DNA of 64,000 bases. Origin: Pseudogemmatithrix spongiicola. Lineage in GTDB: Bacteria; Gemmatimonadota; Gemmatimonadetes; Gemmatimonadales; Gemmatimonadaceae. Under the pieces are notes generated by a model, which searched no databases, was not told the origin of the DNA, and was given only the letters and a program-made list of their open reading frames with translations. A program made the translations under genes and the position numbers. The stretch is from NCBI RefSeq assembly GCF_030623445.1, contig NZ_CP130613.1, forward strand, positions 3,162,001 through 3,226,000. The letters are read 5' to 3'. Shown here piece by piece: positions 1 to 7,887 of this stretch. The stretch's first letter is position 1; each line of letters begins with the position of its first letter.

Positions 1-81
1 CATGCCGCCGCCGCCGAGTTCGCGCTCGACCTCAAAACCGGGGCCGAGGGCGTCCTGCAGGCGGGTAAGGAGGGAACTCAT
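1..81 (-). CDS. Serine/threonine protein kinase, N-terminal fragment (runs off the window)
   Basis: Only the first 27 codons lie in the window. They start at ATG 81 on the minus strand and read MSSLLTRLQDALG followed by FEVERELGGGGM. This is the usual opening of a Hanks-type Ser/Thr kinase: a short helix, then the first beta strand and the glycine-rich P-loop (GGGGM). The frame is open to the window edge, so the catalytic lysine and later motifs cannot be seen. Families with this opening in Gemmatimonadota and Acidobacteria usually carry C-terminal TPR or WD40-like repeats. That part is an expectation and is not visible here. Confidence 0.72.
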   Translation of the reverse strand, partial: MSSLLTRLQDALGPGFEVERELGGGGM

Positions 82-192
82 CGCGACAAACATCCCACGG
101 GGCCTGCGGGGACGCTAGGCGGATCCCCTTTCGCCGAGGGCGGGGTCGACGCCACATTGCCTCCATCCCTCAAGACCACTCTTGGAGCCTCG

Positions 193-825
193 ATGAACCT
201 GCGTCTCCCCCTGTTCGCCCTGCTGGTTGCGTCCCCGCTTGCCGTTGCCGAGGCGCAGAACTGCGTCGGTTCATTCGCTCTGCCGCCGGCCGGCAAGGGC
301 AACTTCTACGTGGCTGCCCAAGTCGACCAGGCGGACTTCGCCGACGCGGTCGGCGGGCGCGTGGGATACGTGCTGAGCAACAAGAAGACCGGCGCCTTCG
401 GTCTCCATCTGGGCGCCCGCACGTGGACCAACGACATCGACGTCGAGTCGCAGTACATCGACCTGCAGTTCTTCACGGGATTCCCTGGCAAGAGCGCGTT
501 CTCCCGCTCGACCTGCCTGGTGTTCGGCCTCGACGGCGACGTCTCCGAGGACGGCAACAGCGCCATCGACACATACTACGCGCTGTCGTTCGGCCACGAC
601 TTCGTCCTGGGCTCTGTGGCCGTCGTGCCGTTCGCGACGCTCGGCTTCAACGGCTACACCGACGACTTCATGGATGACTACGAGTACTCGGGTCTCTCGG
701 AGCTGGGGCTGGGCCTCCGGATCGGCAGCCGCCTGACCGCGACGCTCAGCTCGCGCACGATCTACTCGGACTTCGAACGGACACTCACGCGGTTGGTCGT
801 CTCGTATCCGTTCGGCGCGCGATAG
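193..825 (+). CDS. Small secreted outer-membrane beta-barrel-like protein
   Basis: This is a 210-residue exported protein of unknown function. It starts at ATG 193 with GGAG about 7 nt upstream. An in-frame ATG at 157 would place twelve extra residues before the signal peptide, so I prefer 193. Residues 1-22 form a signal peptide (hydrophobic core LFALLVASPLA, cleavage near AEAQ). The rest alternates polar and aromatic/glycine residues in strands such as GRVGYVLSNKKTGAFGLHLG and ends in VVSYPFGAR, as in small outer-membrane barrels. No family is recognised. A strong hairpin follows the stop. Confidence 0.72.
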   Translation: MNLRLPLFALLVASPLAVAEAQNCVGSFALPPAGKGNFYVAAQVDQADFADAVGGRVGYVLSNKKTGAFGLHLGARTWTNDIDVESQYIDLQFFTGFPGKSAFSRSTCLVFGLDGDVSEDGNSAIDTYYALSFGHDFVLGSVAVVPFATLGFNGYTDDFMDDYEYSGLSELGLGLRIGSRLTATLSSRTIYSDFERTLTRLVVSYPFGAR

Positions 826-851
826 ACGCAACTGTACTGCCGAGGAAGTGG

Positions 852-883
852 AAACGGGCCCGGCGATTTCGCCGGGCCCGTTT
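852..883. terminator. Perfect 14-bp hairpin between convergent genes
   Basis: Positions 852-865 are the exact reverse complement of 870-883, with a 4-nt loop (ATTT) at 866-869. The stem is GC-rich with AAA/TTT at its base. It sits 27 bp after the stop of the barrel gene and 36 bp from the stop of the facing lipoprotein gene, so it can act as a bidirectional terminator. Confidence 0.85.
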
Positions 884-919
884 GCGTCATCAGGCGCTGT
901 CACCTCCTGCACCGACGCA

Positions 920-1714
920 CTAGTACGGGCACGAGATCCGGCGGAAGTTGAATCCCGCGAATCCAGAACCCGTCCACGTGAGCAGCGCGATCTGCGCGTC
1001 GCTCGACCCGGTGTAGACGTAGTAGTTGCTGCTGTTCGGCTGCAGGGCACCGGTCGAGCTCACGAGCGCACCCCAGCGACGGTTCGACTCAGTGCTGCCG
1101 CGATACCGGAAGCTCGACGTGCCGGAGCTGTTGAGCGTCATGCAGACTTCGAAGCTGGTGTCCACCCACGTGCCGTGTAGCGTCGGGAGGTTGAATCGGA
1201 CGGGGGCCTGCACTCCGTTTCGCGACACGCACTGGTAGCCAGACGGCAGCGTGCCCGGGCACACGAAGCTGCCCGACGGGCTCGTCGGGCTGGTTGGGCT
1301 TCCACTGGTACTCCCGGACGACGCGGACAGCGTCACGCCGCTGTACGCGCTGTAGCCGTAGATCAAGACATGAACCGTGCCGCTCCCGACCGTGCAGCTT
1401 TCGGTCGTGCTCGAACCCCGCGACGCGCAATCATAGGTGGATTGGCTCGGCTGCGATCCGACGCGCACGAAGAGATCGGGATCGCCGGAGCCGCCGCTGA
1501 GACGCACGGTGACGGGGCCGGACGAAGAGAACGAGTACCGACGGCTTTGGCCCGAAGATCCGCTTAGCCCGGAAATCGAGCCGCCGACCGAAAGCGAGCC
1601 GGACGAGCTTGTCGATCCGGAACCTCCGGAGTCCGGGTCCGTGATTTCCTCGCACGCGGCAGCGGTGAGTGCAAGGACAGCGACCAACGTGCGGGTGCGA
1701 AGACGGGTCAACAC
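920..1714 (-). CDS. Lipoprotein with bacterial pre-peptidase C-terminal (PPC) domain
   Basis: This is a 264-residue surface lipoprotein. It starts at GTG 1714 with GAGG about 7 nt upstream; TTG 1711 is a less likely alternative. The N-terminus is a lipoprotein signal ending in LTAAAC (lipid Cys about residue 21). A low-complexity Ser/Gly linker follows. Residues about 43-133 match the PPC fold: a YSF strand, VTVRLSGGSGDPDLFVRVG and a late VHVLIYGYSAYSGVTL strand. A second Ser/Thr/Pro linker leads to an unrecognised Cys-containing C-terminal domain (FVCPGTLPSGYQCVS). PPC domains usually accompany secreted peptidases, but no catalytic domain is present here. It may bind carbohydrate or protein at the cell surface. 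Confidence 0.75.
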   Translation of the reverse strand: MLTRLRTRTLVAVLALTAAACEEITDPDSGGSGSTSSSGSLSVGGSISGLSGSSGQSRRYSFSSSGPVTVRLSGGSGDPDLFVRVGSQPSQSTYDCASRGSSTTESCTVGSGTVHVLIYGYSAYSGVTLSASSGSTSGSPTSPTSPSGSFVCPGTLPSGYQCVSRNGVQAPVRFNLPTLHGTWVDTSFEVCMTLNSSGTSSFRYRGSTESNRRWGALVSSTGALQPNSSNYYVYTGSSDAQIALLTWTGSGFAGFNFRRISCPY

Positions 1715-1917
1715 GAGTACCTCGGGTAGCAGATGCGACTGGCCGCCGTGACGCTGGCGGCAGCGGACTGCAGAGAGGTACGAGCGGGGCGTCAGCGCTT
1801 CATCAACTGCGCCGCCCCGCCGGCATCAGCTCGTGATCAAAACGACCGCCCGAACGCGCAAAGGGGCGTCCTGTTCTGGACGCCCCTTGGACTCGTTCAG
1901 CCGCTGCGGATGATTCG
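1715..1917. other. Intergenic region of about 200 bp
   Basis: This stretch lies upstream of the PPC lipoprotein and downstream of the desaturase. It contains the lipoprotein ribosome-binding site and a terminator hairpin at 1861-1888. No further open frame or repeat is convincing. Confidence 0.5.
1861..1888 (-). terminator. 11-bp hairpin downstream of the desaturase gene
   Basis: AAGGGGCGTCC at 1861-1871 pairs perfectly with 1878-1888 around a 6-nt loop. It lies 30 bp beyond the stop of the leftward desaturase gene and probably ends the FKBP-desaturase transcript. Confidence 0.75.
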
Positions 1918-2928
1918 TTACTGCGTCCGCAGCTCGCGGAACCCGATCAGGCGCCCACGCTCCTCGTCCCACAGCGCCAGGCGCAGCGAGCGCCACGCGG
2001 TCTTCAGCGTGATCACCGGCGCCTCCTGGAACACGGGGTTCTCCTCGTGCGCCTTCTTCAGCTTGTAGTTCGGGATCTTCGGGCCCAGATGGTGCACGTG
2101 GTGCAGGCCGATGTTGCCCGTGAACCAGTTCAGCACGGCGGGCAGCTTGAGGTACGAGCTGCCGGTGATCGCAGCCGTGGCGTAATCCCAGGTCTGGTTG
2201 CGCTCCCAGTACGCTTCCTCGAACTGGTGCTGCACGTAGAACAGCCAGATGCCCACCGCGCCCGCGACGTAGAAGGCCGGAACGTAGAGCAGCCACACCG
2301 AGCGCCAATCGAACACCATGTAGCCGATGATGGCGATCGCCACCAGCGCGATGTTCGTAAACCACACGTTCCACACCTGCTTCGCGCTGCCTTCACCGGT
2401 CATCATGAAGTGGAAGCGCTGGAAGAGGATGAGGTGCAAGGGCCCGAGGCCGAAGAGCACCAGCGGATTGCGATAGAGCCGGTACTTGAGCTTGCCCCAG
2501 GTCGACAGCGCCCGGTACTCGGCCACCGTCAACGTGGTCACGTCGCCATAACCGCGGTGATCGAGGTCGCCGGAGGACGCGTGGTGGATTGCATGCTCGC
2601 GCCGCCACTGCTGGTACGGCGTGAAGGTCAGCACGCCGGTGATGAAGCCGACGGCGTCGTTCCATTTCTGCGACGGGAAGAACGACCCGTGCGCGCAGTC
2701 GTGCATGATGATGAACGTGCGCGTCTGCAGGCCGGCGATCGGCAGGATCATCAGCAGGCTGGCCCACAGCGCGTAGTCCATCAGCCAGTAGGCGATGACG
2801 ACGGCGGAACCTAGCATGAACAACGTGCTGAAGAGCTGCCAGAGCGAGAGGCGGACGTCGGGACCGGCGTAGCGCGACACGGTCTCGCGCCAGTTGGATT
2901 CCTTCACGACGGGATTGGCGTTCTTCAC
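1918..2928 (-). CDS. Membrane fatty-acid desaturase
   Basis: This is a 336-residue integral membrane di-iron desaturase expected to introduce a double bond into acyl chains. The three histidine boxes are present: HDCAH at residues 76-80, HAIHH at 112-116 and HHVHH at 276-280. They are separated by hydrophobic segments at about 30-70, 155-172 and 188-232. The layout matches DesA/omega-6-type enzymes; substrate and regiochemistry cannot be read from the sequence. The start is GTG 2928, whose GTGA overlaps the TGA of the upstream FKBP gene, so the two are probably translationally coupled. A hairpin terminator follows. Confidence 0.9.
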   Translation of the reverse strand: MKNANPVVKESNWRETVSRYAGPDVRLSLWQLFSTLFMLGSAVVIAYWLMDYALWASLLMILPIAGLQTRTFIIMHDCAHGSFFPSQKWNDAVGFITGVLTFTPYQQWRREHAIHHASSGDLDHRGYGDVTTLTVAEYRALSTWGKLKYRLYRNPLVLFGLGPLHLILFQRFHFMMTGEGSAKQVWNVWFTNIALVAIAIIGYMVFDWRSVWLLYVPAFYVAGAVGIWLFYVQHQFEEAYWERNQTWDYATAAITGSSYLKLPAVLNWFTGNIGLHHVHHLGPKIPNYKLKKAHEENPVFQEAPVITLKTAWRSLRLALWDEERGRLIGFRELRTQ

Positions 2929-3434
2929 GGGCTCGGGGGGGCGGGGGTGGAATCGGAGTCGTACAGGAACTGGAGCGTCACGTCAAACACGATGATGCTG
3001 TTGGACGGAATCGCGGCAGAGCCTTGACTCCCATATCCGAGCCCCGGGGGGATGATCAGCTGGCGGCGACCGCCGACCCGCATCCCGCGCACGCCTTCGT
3101 CGAATCCGTCGACGACCGCGTTGCTGCCCGTTCTGAAGCGCAGCGGCAACGCCGCTGTGGTGTTCGAATCGAACGGGACGCCGTTCCGCAGGTAGCCGCG
3201 GTAGCGCACGCCGACCGAATCACCGTCCACCATCAACACCTGGGTGCCGGCACCCACGGTGATGTCCCTATAGTACAACCCAGACGCGGTTTTCGTTGAC
3301 GCCGCGAGGTTTACGCCCAACGACGGCTCGAAGTACACGTTCTCGATGTCCGGCACGAACAACTTGCCTTCGAGGCAGCTGCTCGCCAGCAAGGCGACGG
3401 CGAGGACAGCGAGGAAAGTGCGCAGCTTCTGCAT
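2925..3434 (-). CDS. FKBP-type peptidyl-prolyl cis-trans isomerase, lipoprotein
   Basis: This is a 169-residue lipoprotein. The signal peptide MQKLRTFLAVLAVALLASSC puts the lipid Cys at residue 20. The start is taken at ATG 3434 because a longer open frame upstream encodes no plausible N-terminus. The FKBP domain fills the C-terminal two thirds: VGVRYRGYLRNGVPFDSN, then VVDGFDEGVRGMRVGGRR, then IIPPGLGYGSQG and IIVFDVTLQFL. It should catalyse proline isomerisation and help proteins fold at the outer membrane or periplasm. It overlaps the desaturase start by 4 nt. Pairing a folding factor with a desaturase is unusual and may only reflect shared transcription. Confidence 0.9.
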   Translation of the reverse strand: MQKLRTFLAVLAVALLASSCLEGKLFVPDIENVYFEPSLGVNLAASTKTASGLYYRDITVGAGTQVLMVDGDSVGVRYRGYLRNGVPFDSNTTAALPLRFRTGSNAVVDGFDEGVRGMRVGGRRQLIIPPGLGYGSQGSAAIPSNSIIVFDVTLQFLYDSDSTPAPPSP

Positions 3435-3525
3435 CGAGTGCTTGGGTCGGTCTGGGAGGCCCACGGACCTTCCGGGGGCGCCTTGCAATCTACCCTGCAA
3501 GAGGCCGTCCGGGACCCCTGTCCAT

Positions 3526-4788
3526 CTATAGATAACGCCGCGGCGGGACCAACAGGGACCCGAACAAGAGACCTGCGACCAATGCCAGAATGGCACTGAG
3601 CACGGCGACCAGCGTGTCGAATCCCAGCGTGTAGTCACGCTCCATCACGAAGCTCAGCGCGCGGAAACCGACGCTGCCCGGCACGAGCAGCATGATGCCT
3701 GGGACGCGCACCAACTGCCCCGGCCGGCGCTTCCAGCGTCCGTACACGTTCGAGAGCGCCGTCATCACGAGGCTGGAAAAGAATACCGATCCGGCAAAGG
3801 TCCCGGTGGCGACGGGGCCGAGCCACCCGGAGCCGAGGCGCGTGAGGACGTAGCCGAGGATGGCCGCGCCCATCACGAGCGGGATGTCGCGGCGAGACGC
3901 CCGGAACAGCACCGCGAACGACGCGGCCGCCGCGACCATCGCAATCAGCTCGACCCACGGCGGCAAGGCCTCCGGCGTACCGGGCATCGGCGTCCAGCCG
4001 ATAGCGAGCATCAGCTGCGCGGCCGCCACCGAGCCGAAGGTGAGCTTGAGCAAGACCGTCATCGCGCCGGCGAAGCGCGTCGTGCCCGTCACGAGCTGGT
4101 TCGATGCCAACTCCGAAACCGCCGTCGTCAACGAGAGGCCCGGCATCAAGACGATCAGCGCTGCGACAATCACCGTCTGCAACGACAGCGGCGCCACGAA
4201 GTGCGCAAACGCCGTCGCCAACGCCGTTGCGACCAGCGCCGCGACGGCCTCGAACGCCGCCGCGAGATGCGGACGCGTGCCACTGAGGATCGCCAGCCAC
4301 CCGATGAGCAGGCCAATCACCGCCGCCACGGACACATCGATCCACGCCGTGCGCAGCAACCCGGCCACTGCGGCGGCGGCGAGACCGAACGCGCCCACCG
4401 TCATCAGCTGCTGCCGCGTGTCGAACGGCCGGTCCAGCGCGTGCATCGCCGCCCAGGCCTCGTCCAGCGACATCGTCCCCGCGACCACCTGCTCGGCGAT
4501 TGCGTCGAGTTTCGCCAGCGCCCCGAGCTGGATGTCGCCGAGCTCGAGGCGCAGCACCCGCGTCTCTTGCGTGGCGTTCGCGCGCGCGCCGTCGCTCAGC
4601 GAGAGCAGCAGGCCGGTGGGCGTGGACCAGATCTCCGCGCGCACGCCGATGCTCGTGGCGACGGATCGCACCGCGCCCTCGAGGCGCGAGGCAGACACGC
4701 CCACGAGATGCAGCCGTCGCGCCAGCTCCGTGAGGAAGCGGACGCGGTCGTCGAAGCTCGCGCGGTGCTCGGCGGTGTGCGTGCTCAC
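3526..4788 (-). CDS. ThrE-like threonine/serine exporter family membrane protein
   Basis: This 420-residue protein has a soluble N-terminal domain (about 1-120) and roughly ten hydrophobic segments (about 128-415). It resembles ThrE/DUF1212 exporters, which join a cytosolic DUF1212 domain to a second membrane module. Two Pro-Gly motifs mark the halves: VLMPGLSLTTAVSEL and IMLLVPGSVGFRAL. The expected role is proton-driven efflux of threonine, serine or similar small molecules. The start is GTG 4788, four bases after the stop of the upstream hydrolase gene, which suggests an operon. Substrate is inferred only from the family. Confidence 0.85.
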   Translation of the reverse strand: MSTHTAEHRASFDDRVRFLTELARRLHLVGVSASRLEGAVRSVATSIGVRAEIWSTPTGLLLSLSDGARANATQETRVLRLELGDIQLGALAKLDAIAEQVVAGTMSLDEAWAAMHALDRPFDTRQQLMTVGAFGLAAAAVAGLLRTAWIDVSVAAVIGLLIGWLAILSGTRPHLAAAFEAVAALVATALATAFAHFVAPLSLQTVIVAALIVLMPGLSLTTAVSELASNQLVTGTTRFAGAMTVLLKLTFGSVAAAQLMLAIGWTPMPGTPEALPPWVELIAMVAAAASFAVLFRASRRDIPLVMGAAILGYVLTRLGSGWLGPVATGTFAGSVFFSSLVMTALSNVYGRWKRRPGQLVRVPGIMLLVPGSVGFRALSFVMERDYTLGFDTLVAVLSAILALVAGLLFGSLLVPPRRYL

Positions 4789-4792
4789 GCGC

Positions 4793-5890
4793 TCAGGGCT
4801 TCAGCCACTTCTCGAAGAACGCCCAGACGAGGTTCCACGAGTCGATCTGCTCGGGCGAGTCCTCGCGCTCGAGCGTCTGGCGGTTCACGCGGCGGCTGAA
4901 CGTGTGCCCGACGCTCGTCGGACCCGGCGTCGGGTTCACGTAGACCTTGGTCTCCGCGAGGTCCGGCTTGCGGGCGCGCAGCGCATCGATGTACGGCTGC
5001 GACTCCACGAAGTCGGCGTCGGTGTCGTTCGTGGCGACATGCACGAGGATCGGCCGCGCGAGCGAATCGACCGAGTAGTACGGTGAGCGCTTGATGTACT
5101 CATCGCGGCGCTCGAAGGGCAGGCCGCGTAGGCCATCCTGCGTGCTGAACGAACGTTGGTAGCCGGGCCCCTTATACGAGAGGCGGAAGACCAGGTTGGT
5201 CGTGGGCACCATCGCGACGCCGGCCACGAACTTGGTCTGCGCGCCGCGCTGCAGCAGGTGGGCCGTGATGAACCCCCCGTGGCTCCAGCCCATGATGCCG
5301 ATGCGCGACGGGTCGACCTCGGGCCGCGCCTGCAGCACGGCGTACGCCGTCTCCACGTCATCGAGTTCCTTGCCGCCGTAGTCGATGGCGCGATGGAACG
5401 CTTCACCGTAGCCGGTGGAGCCGCGGTACTCCGGCGCGAGGATCACGTAACCGCGCTGCACCGCCTCGATGATGAACGGCAGGTAGTTCTGGTCCCAGTT
5501 GCCGTGCACGCCGCCGTGCACCCACACCATCGCGGCATGTCCCTTGGCGCGCGGCGTGAGGGGCGAGAACACGTACGCCGGGATCTCGAGCCCGTCGACC
5601 TGCGAGCGATACGTGATCTTTTCGTAGCGCATGACGCCGCGGCTGCGTGCGGCGAAGATGCTGTCCGTGCGGGCCTTTGCGGCCATGTGCTCGGCGTAGT
5701 CGGCGACCGGATGGTCCTCCGGCCGGTTGCTGACGTAGAGCTGGCGGGCGCGCGCCGAGTCCATCGGCACGGTGCGACGCGCCGGGGCGGGCGTGGAGGC
5801 GGCGGCCGGAGCCGGTGTGCTCGGAGCGGGGGCCGATCCGCCGGGCATGCACCCGGCGAGGCCAAGGACGGCGAGAAGGATTGTGCGCAT
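4793..5890 (-). CDS. Lipoprotein alpha/beta hydrolase, S9 prolyl-oligopeptidase-like
   Basis: This is a 365-residue lipoprotein (LGLAGC, lipid Cys 14) with a Pro/Ala-rich linker and then an alpha/beta-hydrolase domain from about residue 85. The nucleophile elbow is GWSHGG with Ser203. VHGG at 124-127 is the oxyanion-hole region, the acid is likely within NDTDAD, and the His is in SVGHTF. This is the S9 dipeptidyl-peptidase/acylaminoacyl-peptidase layout without the beta-propeller, so it could be a peptidase or an esterase. A TATAAT hexamer ends 6 nt before ATG 5890 and no Shine-Dalgarno is visible, which suggests a leaderless transcript. Confidence 0.85.
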   Translation of the reverse strand: MRTILLAVLGLAGCMPGGSAPAPSTPAPAAASTPAPARRTVPMDSARARQLYVSNRPEDHPVADYAEHMAAKARTDSIFAARSRGVMRYEKITYRSQVDGLEIPAYVFSPLTPRAKGHAAMVWVHGGVHGNWDQNYLPFIIEAVQRGYVILAPEYRGSTGYGEAFHRAIDYGGKELDDVETAYAVLQARPEVDPSRIGIMGWSHGGFITAHLLQRGAQTKFVAGVAMVPTTNLVFRLSYKGPGYQRSFSTQDGLRGLPFERRDEYIKRSPYYSVDSLARPILVHVATNDTDADFVESQPYIDALRARKPDLAETKVYVNPTPGPTSVGHTFSRRVNRQTLEREDSPEQIDSWNLVWAFFEKWLKP

Positions 5891-5909
5891 CTTCGTATTA
5901 TATCCGCAT
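5891..5909. promoter_or_regulatory. 19-bp divergent promoter with -10 hexamers on both strands
   Basis: On the minus strand TATAAT occupies 5902-5897 and is followed by 6 nt and ATG 5890. On the plus strand TATTAT occupies 5896-5901 and is followed by 8 nt and ATG 5910. Neither gene has a Shine-Dalgarno, and the spacer is too short for leader RNAs. Both transcripts are therefore likely leaderless, with RNA polymerase contacts extending into the opposite coding sequence. Confidence 0.65.
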
Positions 5910-6728
5910 ATGATCGCCTACGACCCGAAGAAGTGGCTACGGGTGCTGTTCGACTTCCCGCGCAGCCCGGTGTTCAAGACCCTGTTCCTCGACGTGCTGG
6001 GCGCCGGCGCCTGGGCGGCGCTGGTCGTCTGGGTCGAAACCGAATGGCTGCGCGTCGCGGTGCCGCTCGGCCCCGCCTTTCTCTCGATCCTGGGCATCAT
6101 CCTTGGCTTGCTGCTCGTCTTCCGGACGAACACCGCCTACGACCGGTGGTGGGAAGGTCGGCGGCTCTGGGGCCAGCTGGTGAACGTCTCGCGCGGCTTC
6201 GCGCGGCAGCTGGCGGCGGCCCCCTTGGAGCGACGCGCGCAGTACGCGACGCTGCTCGCCGACTTCCCGGGCGCGTTGACCGCGCACTTGCGGCGCGAAC
6301 GCGGGGTCGGCGGGCCGCATGTGCCGAACCAGATCCTCAGCGACCTGCACCGGGAAATCCGCGCCGATGCGGCGTCCGGGGCACTCGGCCCCGATGCCCT
6401 GCTCCGCCTCGCCCCACCGCTCCAGCAGTTCGACGATGTGCTCGGGGCCTGCGAACGCATTCGCAACACGCCAATCCCGTTCTCGTACTCGAGCTACGTC
6501 AAGCAATTCGTCGTGCTCTATGCCTTCATCATGCCGTTCGGGCTCGTGAAGGAGTTCGGCTACGGCACGGTAATCGCGTCCATGTTCACGTTCTTCGCGA
6601 CGATGGGCCTGGAGCTCCTCGCGGGCGAGATCGAGGAGCCCTTCGGCACGGACATCAACGACCTGCCGCTCGAGGACATCACCGGCGTGATCGCCCGCGA
6701 CGTGCGGGCGATCCTCGTCGCCGACTAG
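5910..6728 (+). CDS. Bestrophin-family anion channel protein
   Basis: This 272-residue protein matches the bacterial bestrophin (UPF0187) family, pentameric anion or cation channels of the inner membrane. Typical features are the opening RVLFDFPRSPVF, an early hydrophobic segment ending in LLLVFRTNTAYDRWWEGR, and the later block GYGTVIASMFTFFATMGLELL followed by the signature EIEEPFGTDINDLPL. The family is usually about 280-300 residues, so it is full length. The start at ATG 5910 is fixed by this opening and by the adjacent -10 hexamer. Its stop shares CTAG with the stop of the facing OsmC gene. Confidence 0.9.
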   Translation: MIAYDPKKWLRVLFDFPRSPVFKTLFLDVLGAGAWAALVVWVETEWLRVAVPLGPAFLSILGIILGLLLVFRTNTAYDRWWEGRRLWGQLVNVSRGFARQLAAAPLERRAQYATLLADFPGALTAHLRRERGVGGPHVPNQILSDLHREIRADAASGALGPDALLRLAPPLQQFDDVLGACERIRNTPIPFSYSSYVKQFVVLYAFIMPFGLVKEFGYGTVIASMFTFFATMGLELLAGEIEEPFGTDINDLPLEDITGVIARDVRAILVAD

Positions 6729-7195
6729 CGCAGGACGAGCTGCGGTTCGACGAGCACGGGGAAGTTCACCGAGTTCGCGATGTAGCACTCCTCGTGCGCA
6801 TCGTGATGGATCTTGGCGAAGGACTCGGCATCGGGGGCGTTGGCACTCACGGTGATCACCGGTCGGAGCGTGACGCGCGTCAGCGCCGTCTTTCCGTCGG
6901 CGCGCTTCTCCATCACGCCCTCGGCGGCGTCCTCATACGACTCGACCACCGCACCGAGCTTGGAGAGCAGTGACAGCGCAAAGAGCATGTGGCAGCTGCT
7001 GAGCGCGGCGACCAACGCCTCCTCGGGGTCCACCGCCGCCGCCACGGACAGCGGCGCGCGCATCACCAGCGGCGATGCCGAGGCGGGCACCGTGATGCCC
7101 TCATCGAAATGCCAGGTATGGCCGCGCGAGTACTTCTGCCTGAGGAACTCGTCGCTGCCGCGGTTCCACTTGATGGTGGCGTAGTACGTGCCCAT
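6725..7195 (-). CDS. OsmC-family peroxiredoxin-like protein
   Basis: This is a 156-residue cytosolic protein. OsmC/Ohr proteins reduce organic hydroperoxides with a thiolate pair. Both conserved cysteines are present: Cys68 in AALSSCHML and Cys137 in HEECYIANSVNFPV. The sequence resembles the OsmC-like/YhfA branch more than Ohr itself. A region AAGGCGGAT precedes ATG 7195, and a TACACT hexamer lies 14 nt upstream. The gene is convergent with the bestrophin gene, the two stops overlapping within CTAG at 6725-6728. Confidence 0.88.
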   Translation of the reverse strand: MGTYYATIKWNRGSDEFLRQKYSRGHTWHFDEGITVPASASPLVMRAPLSVAAAVDPEEALVAALSSCHMLFALSLLSKLGAVVESYEDAAEGVMEKRADGKTALTRVTLRPVITVSANAPDAESFAKIHHDAHEECYIANSVNFPVLVEPQLVLR

Positions 7196-7226
7196 CGATC
7201 CGCCTTGTGAGTGTAATGCTATTTAA

Positions 7227-7796
7227 TCATTCATCGAGAAGCCGGCGCACCGCCGGCTCGAGGCTCACCGGCGCCACCGGCCCGATGACCGTGTGCCGGA
7301 TCTTCCCGCTGCGGTCGAGCAGGAACGACGTCGGATAGCCCCGCACGCCGCCGAACAGCACCTCGGCCTCGCCCCCGACATGGGCGATCGGGTAGGTCAC
7401 CCCGCGCTCCTGCACGAAGGCGCGCACTGCGTCTGTGCTCGCCCGATCCACCGCCAGGCCGACCACCACGAAGCCATCGGGCGCGTGTCGATCGTGCATG
7501 CGTTGCAGCGCGGGCATCTCCACCCGGCACGGGGTGCACCACGTGGCCCAGAAGTTCACGAGCACGACCTTGCCTCGCAGCGTCTCTGCACTCAGCTCGC
7601 GACCGTCGAGAGCCACGAAGCGATAGGCCGGCGTGGTCGCCGGTCCGGACTCCACCCCCACCACGGCGCCGAGGTGCGGCAGCAGCCGTGGCGCGGCCCA
7701 GAGCAGGATTGCCACGGTGAGCACGTTCGCGACCGTGAGATGCTTGCGCAGTCGCTGCACGCTCGAGGGGACGGGAGGTTGGCTGAGGTCGCTCAC
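7227..7796 (-). CDS. TlpA-like thiol:disulfide oxidoreductase, membrane anchored
   Basis: This 189-residue protein has an N-terminal anchor (about residues 20-41) and a periplasmic thioredoxin fold. The active site is WCTPC (Cys87, Cys90) within NFWATWCTPCRVEM, and the cis-Pro lies in GYPTSFLLDRSG. It resembles TlpA/ResA reductants that reduce apocytochromes or other periplasmic thiols. I chose GTG 7796 because upstream codons in the same frame read as noncoding. It diverges from the propeller-amidohydrolase gene and has no c-type biogenesis neighbours here. A second TlpA-like gene lies at 25924. Confidence 0.87.
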   Translation of the reverse strand: MSDLSQPPVPSSVQRLRKHLTVANVLTVAILLWAAPRLLPHLGAVVGVESGPATTPAYRFVALDGRELSAETLRGKVVLVNFWATWCTPCRVEMPALQRMHDRHAPDGFVVVGLAVDRASTDAVRAFVQERGVTYPIAHVGGEAEVLFGGVRGYPTSFLLDRSGKIRHTVIGPVAPVSLEPAVRRLLDE

Positions 7797-7887
7797 GAGT
7801 GGACAATCCGGCGTCGGGGAGAGAAGTTCTCTGCCGCGCCGCGTCCCGCACTCGGCGCCAGGCACACATCCTATTGGAGCGCTCGTC

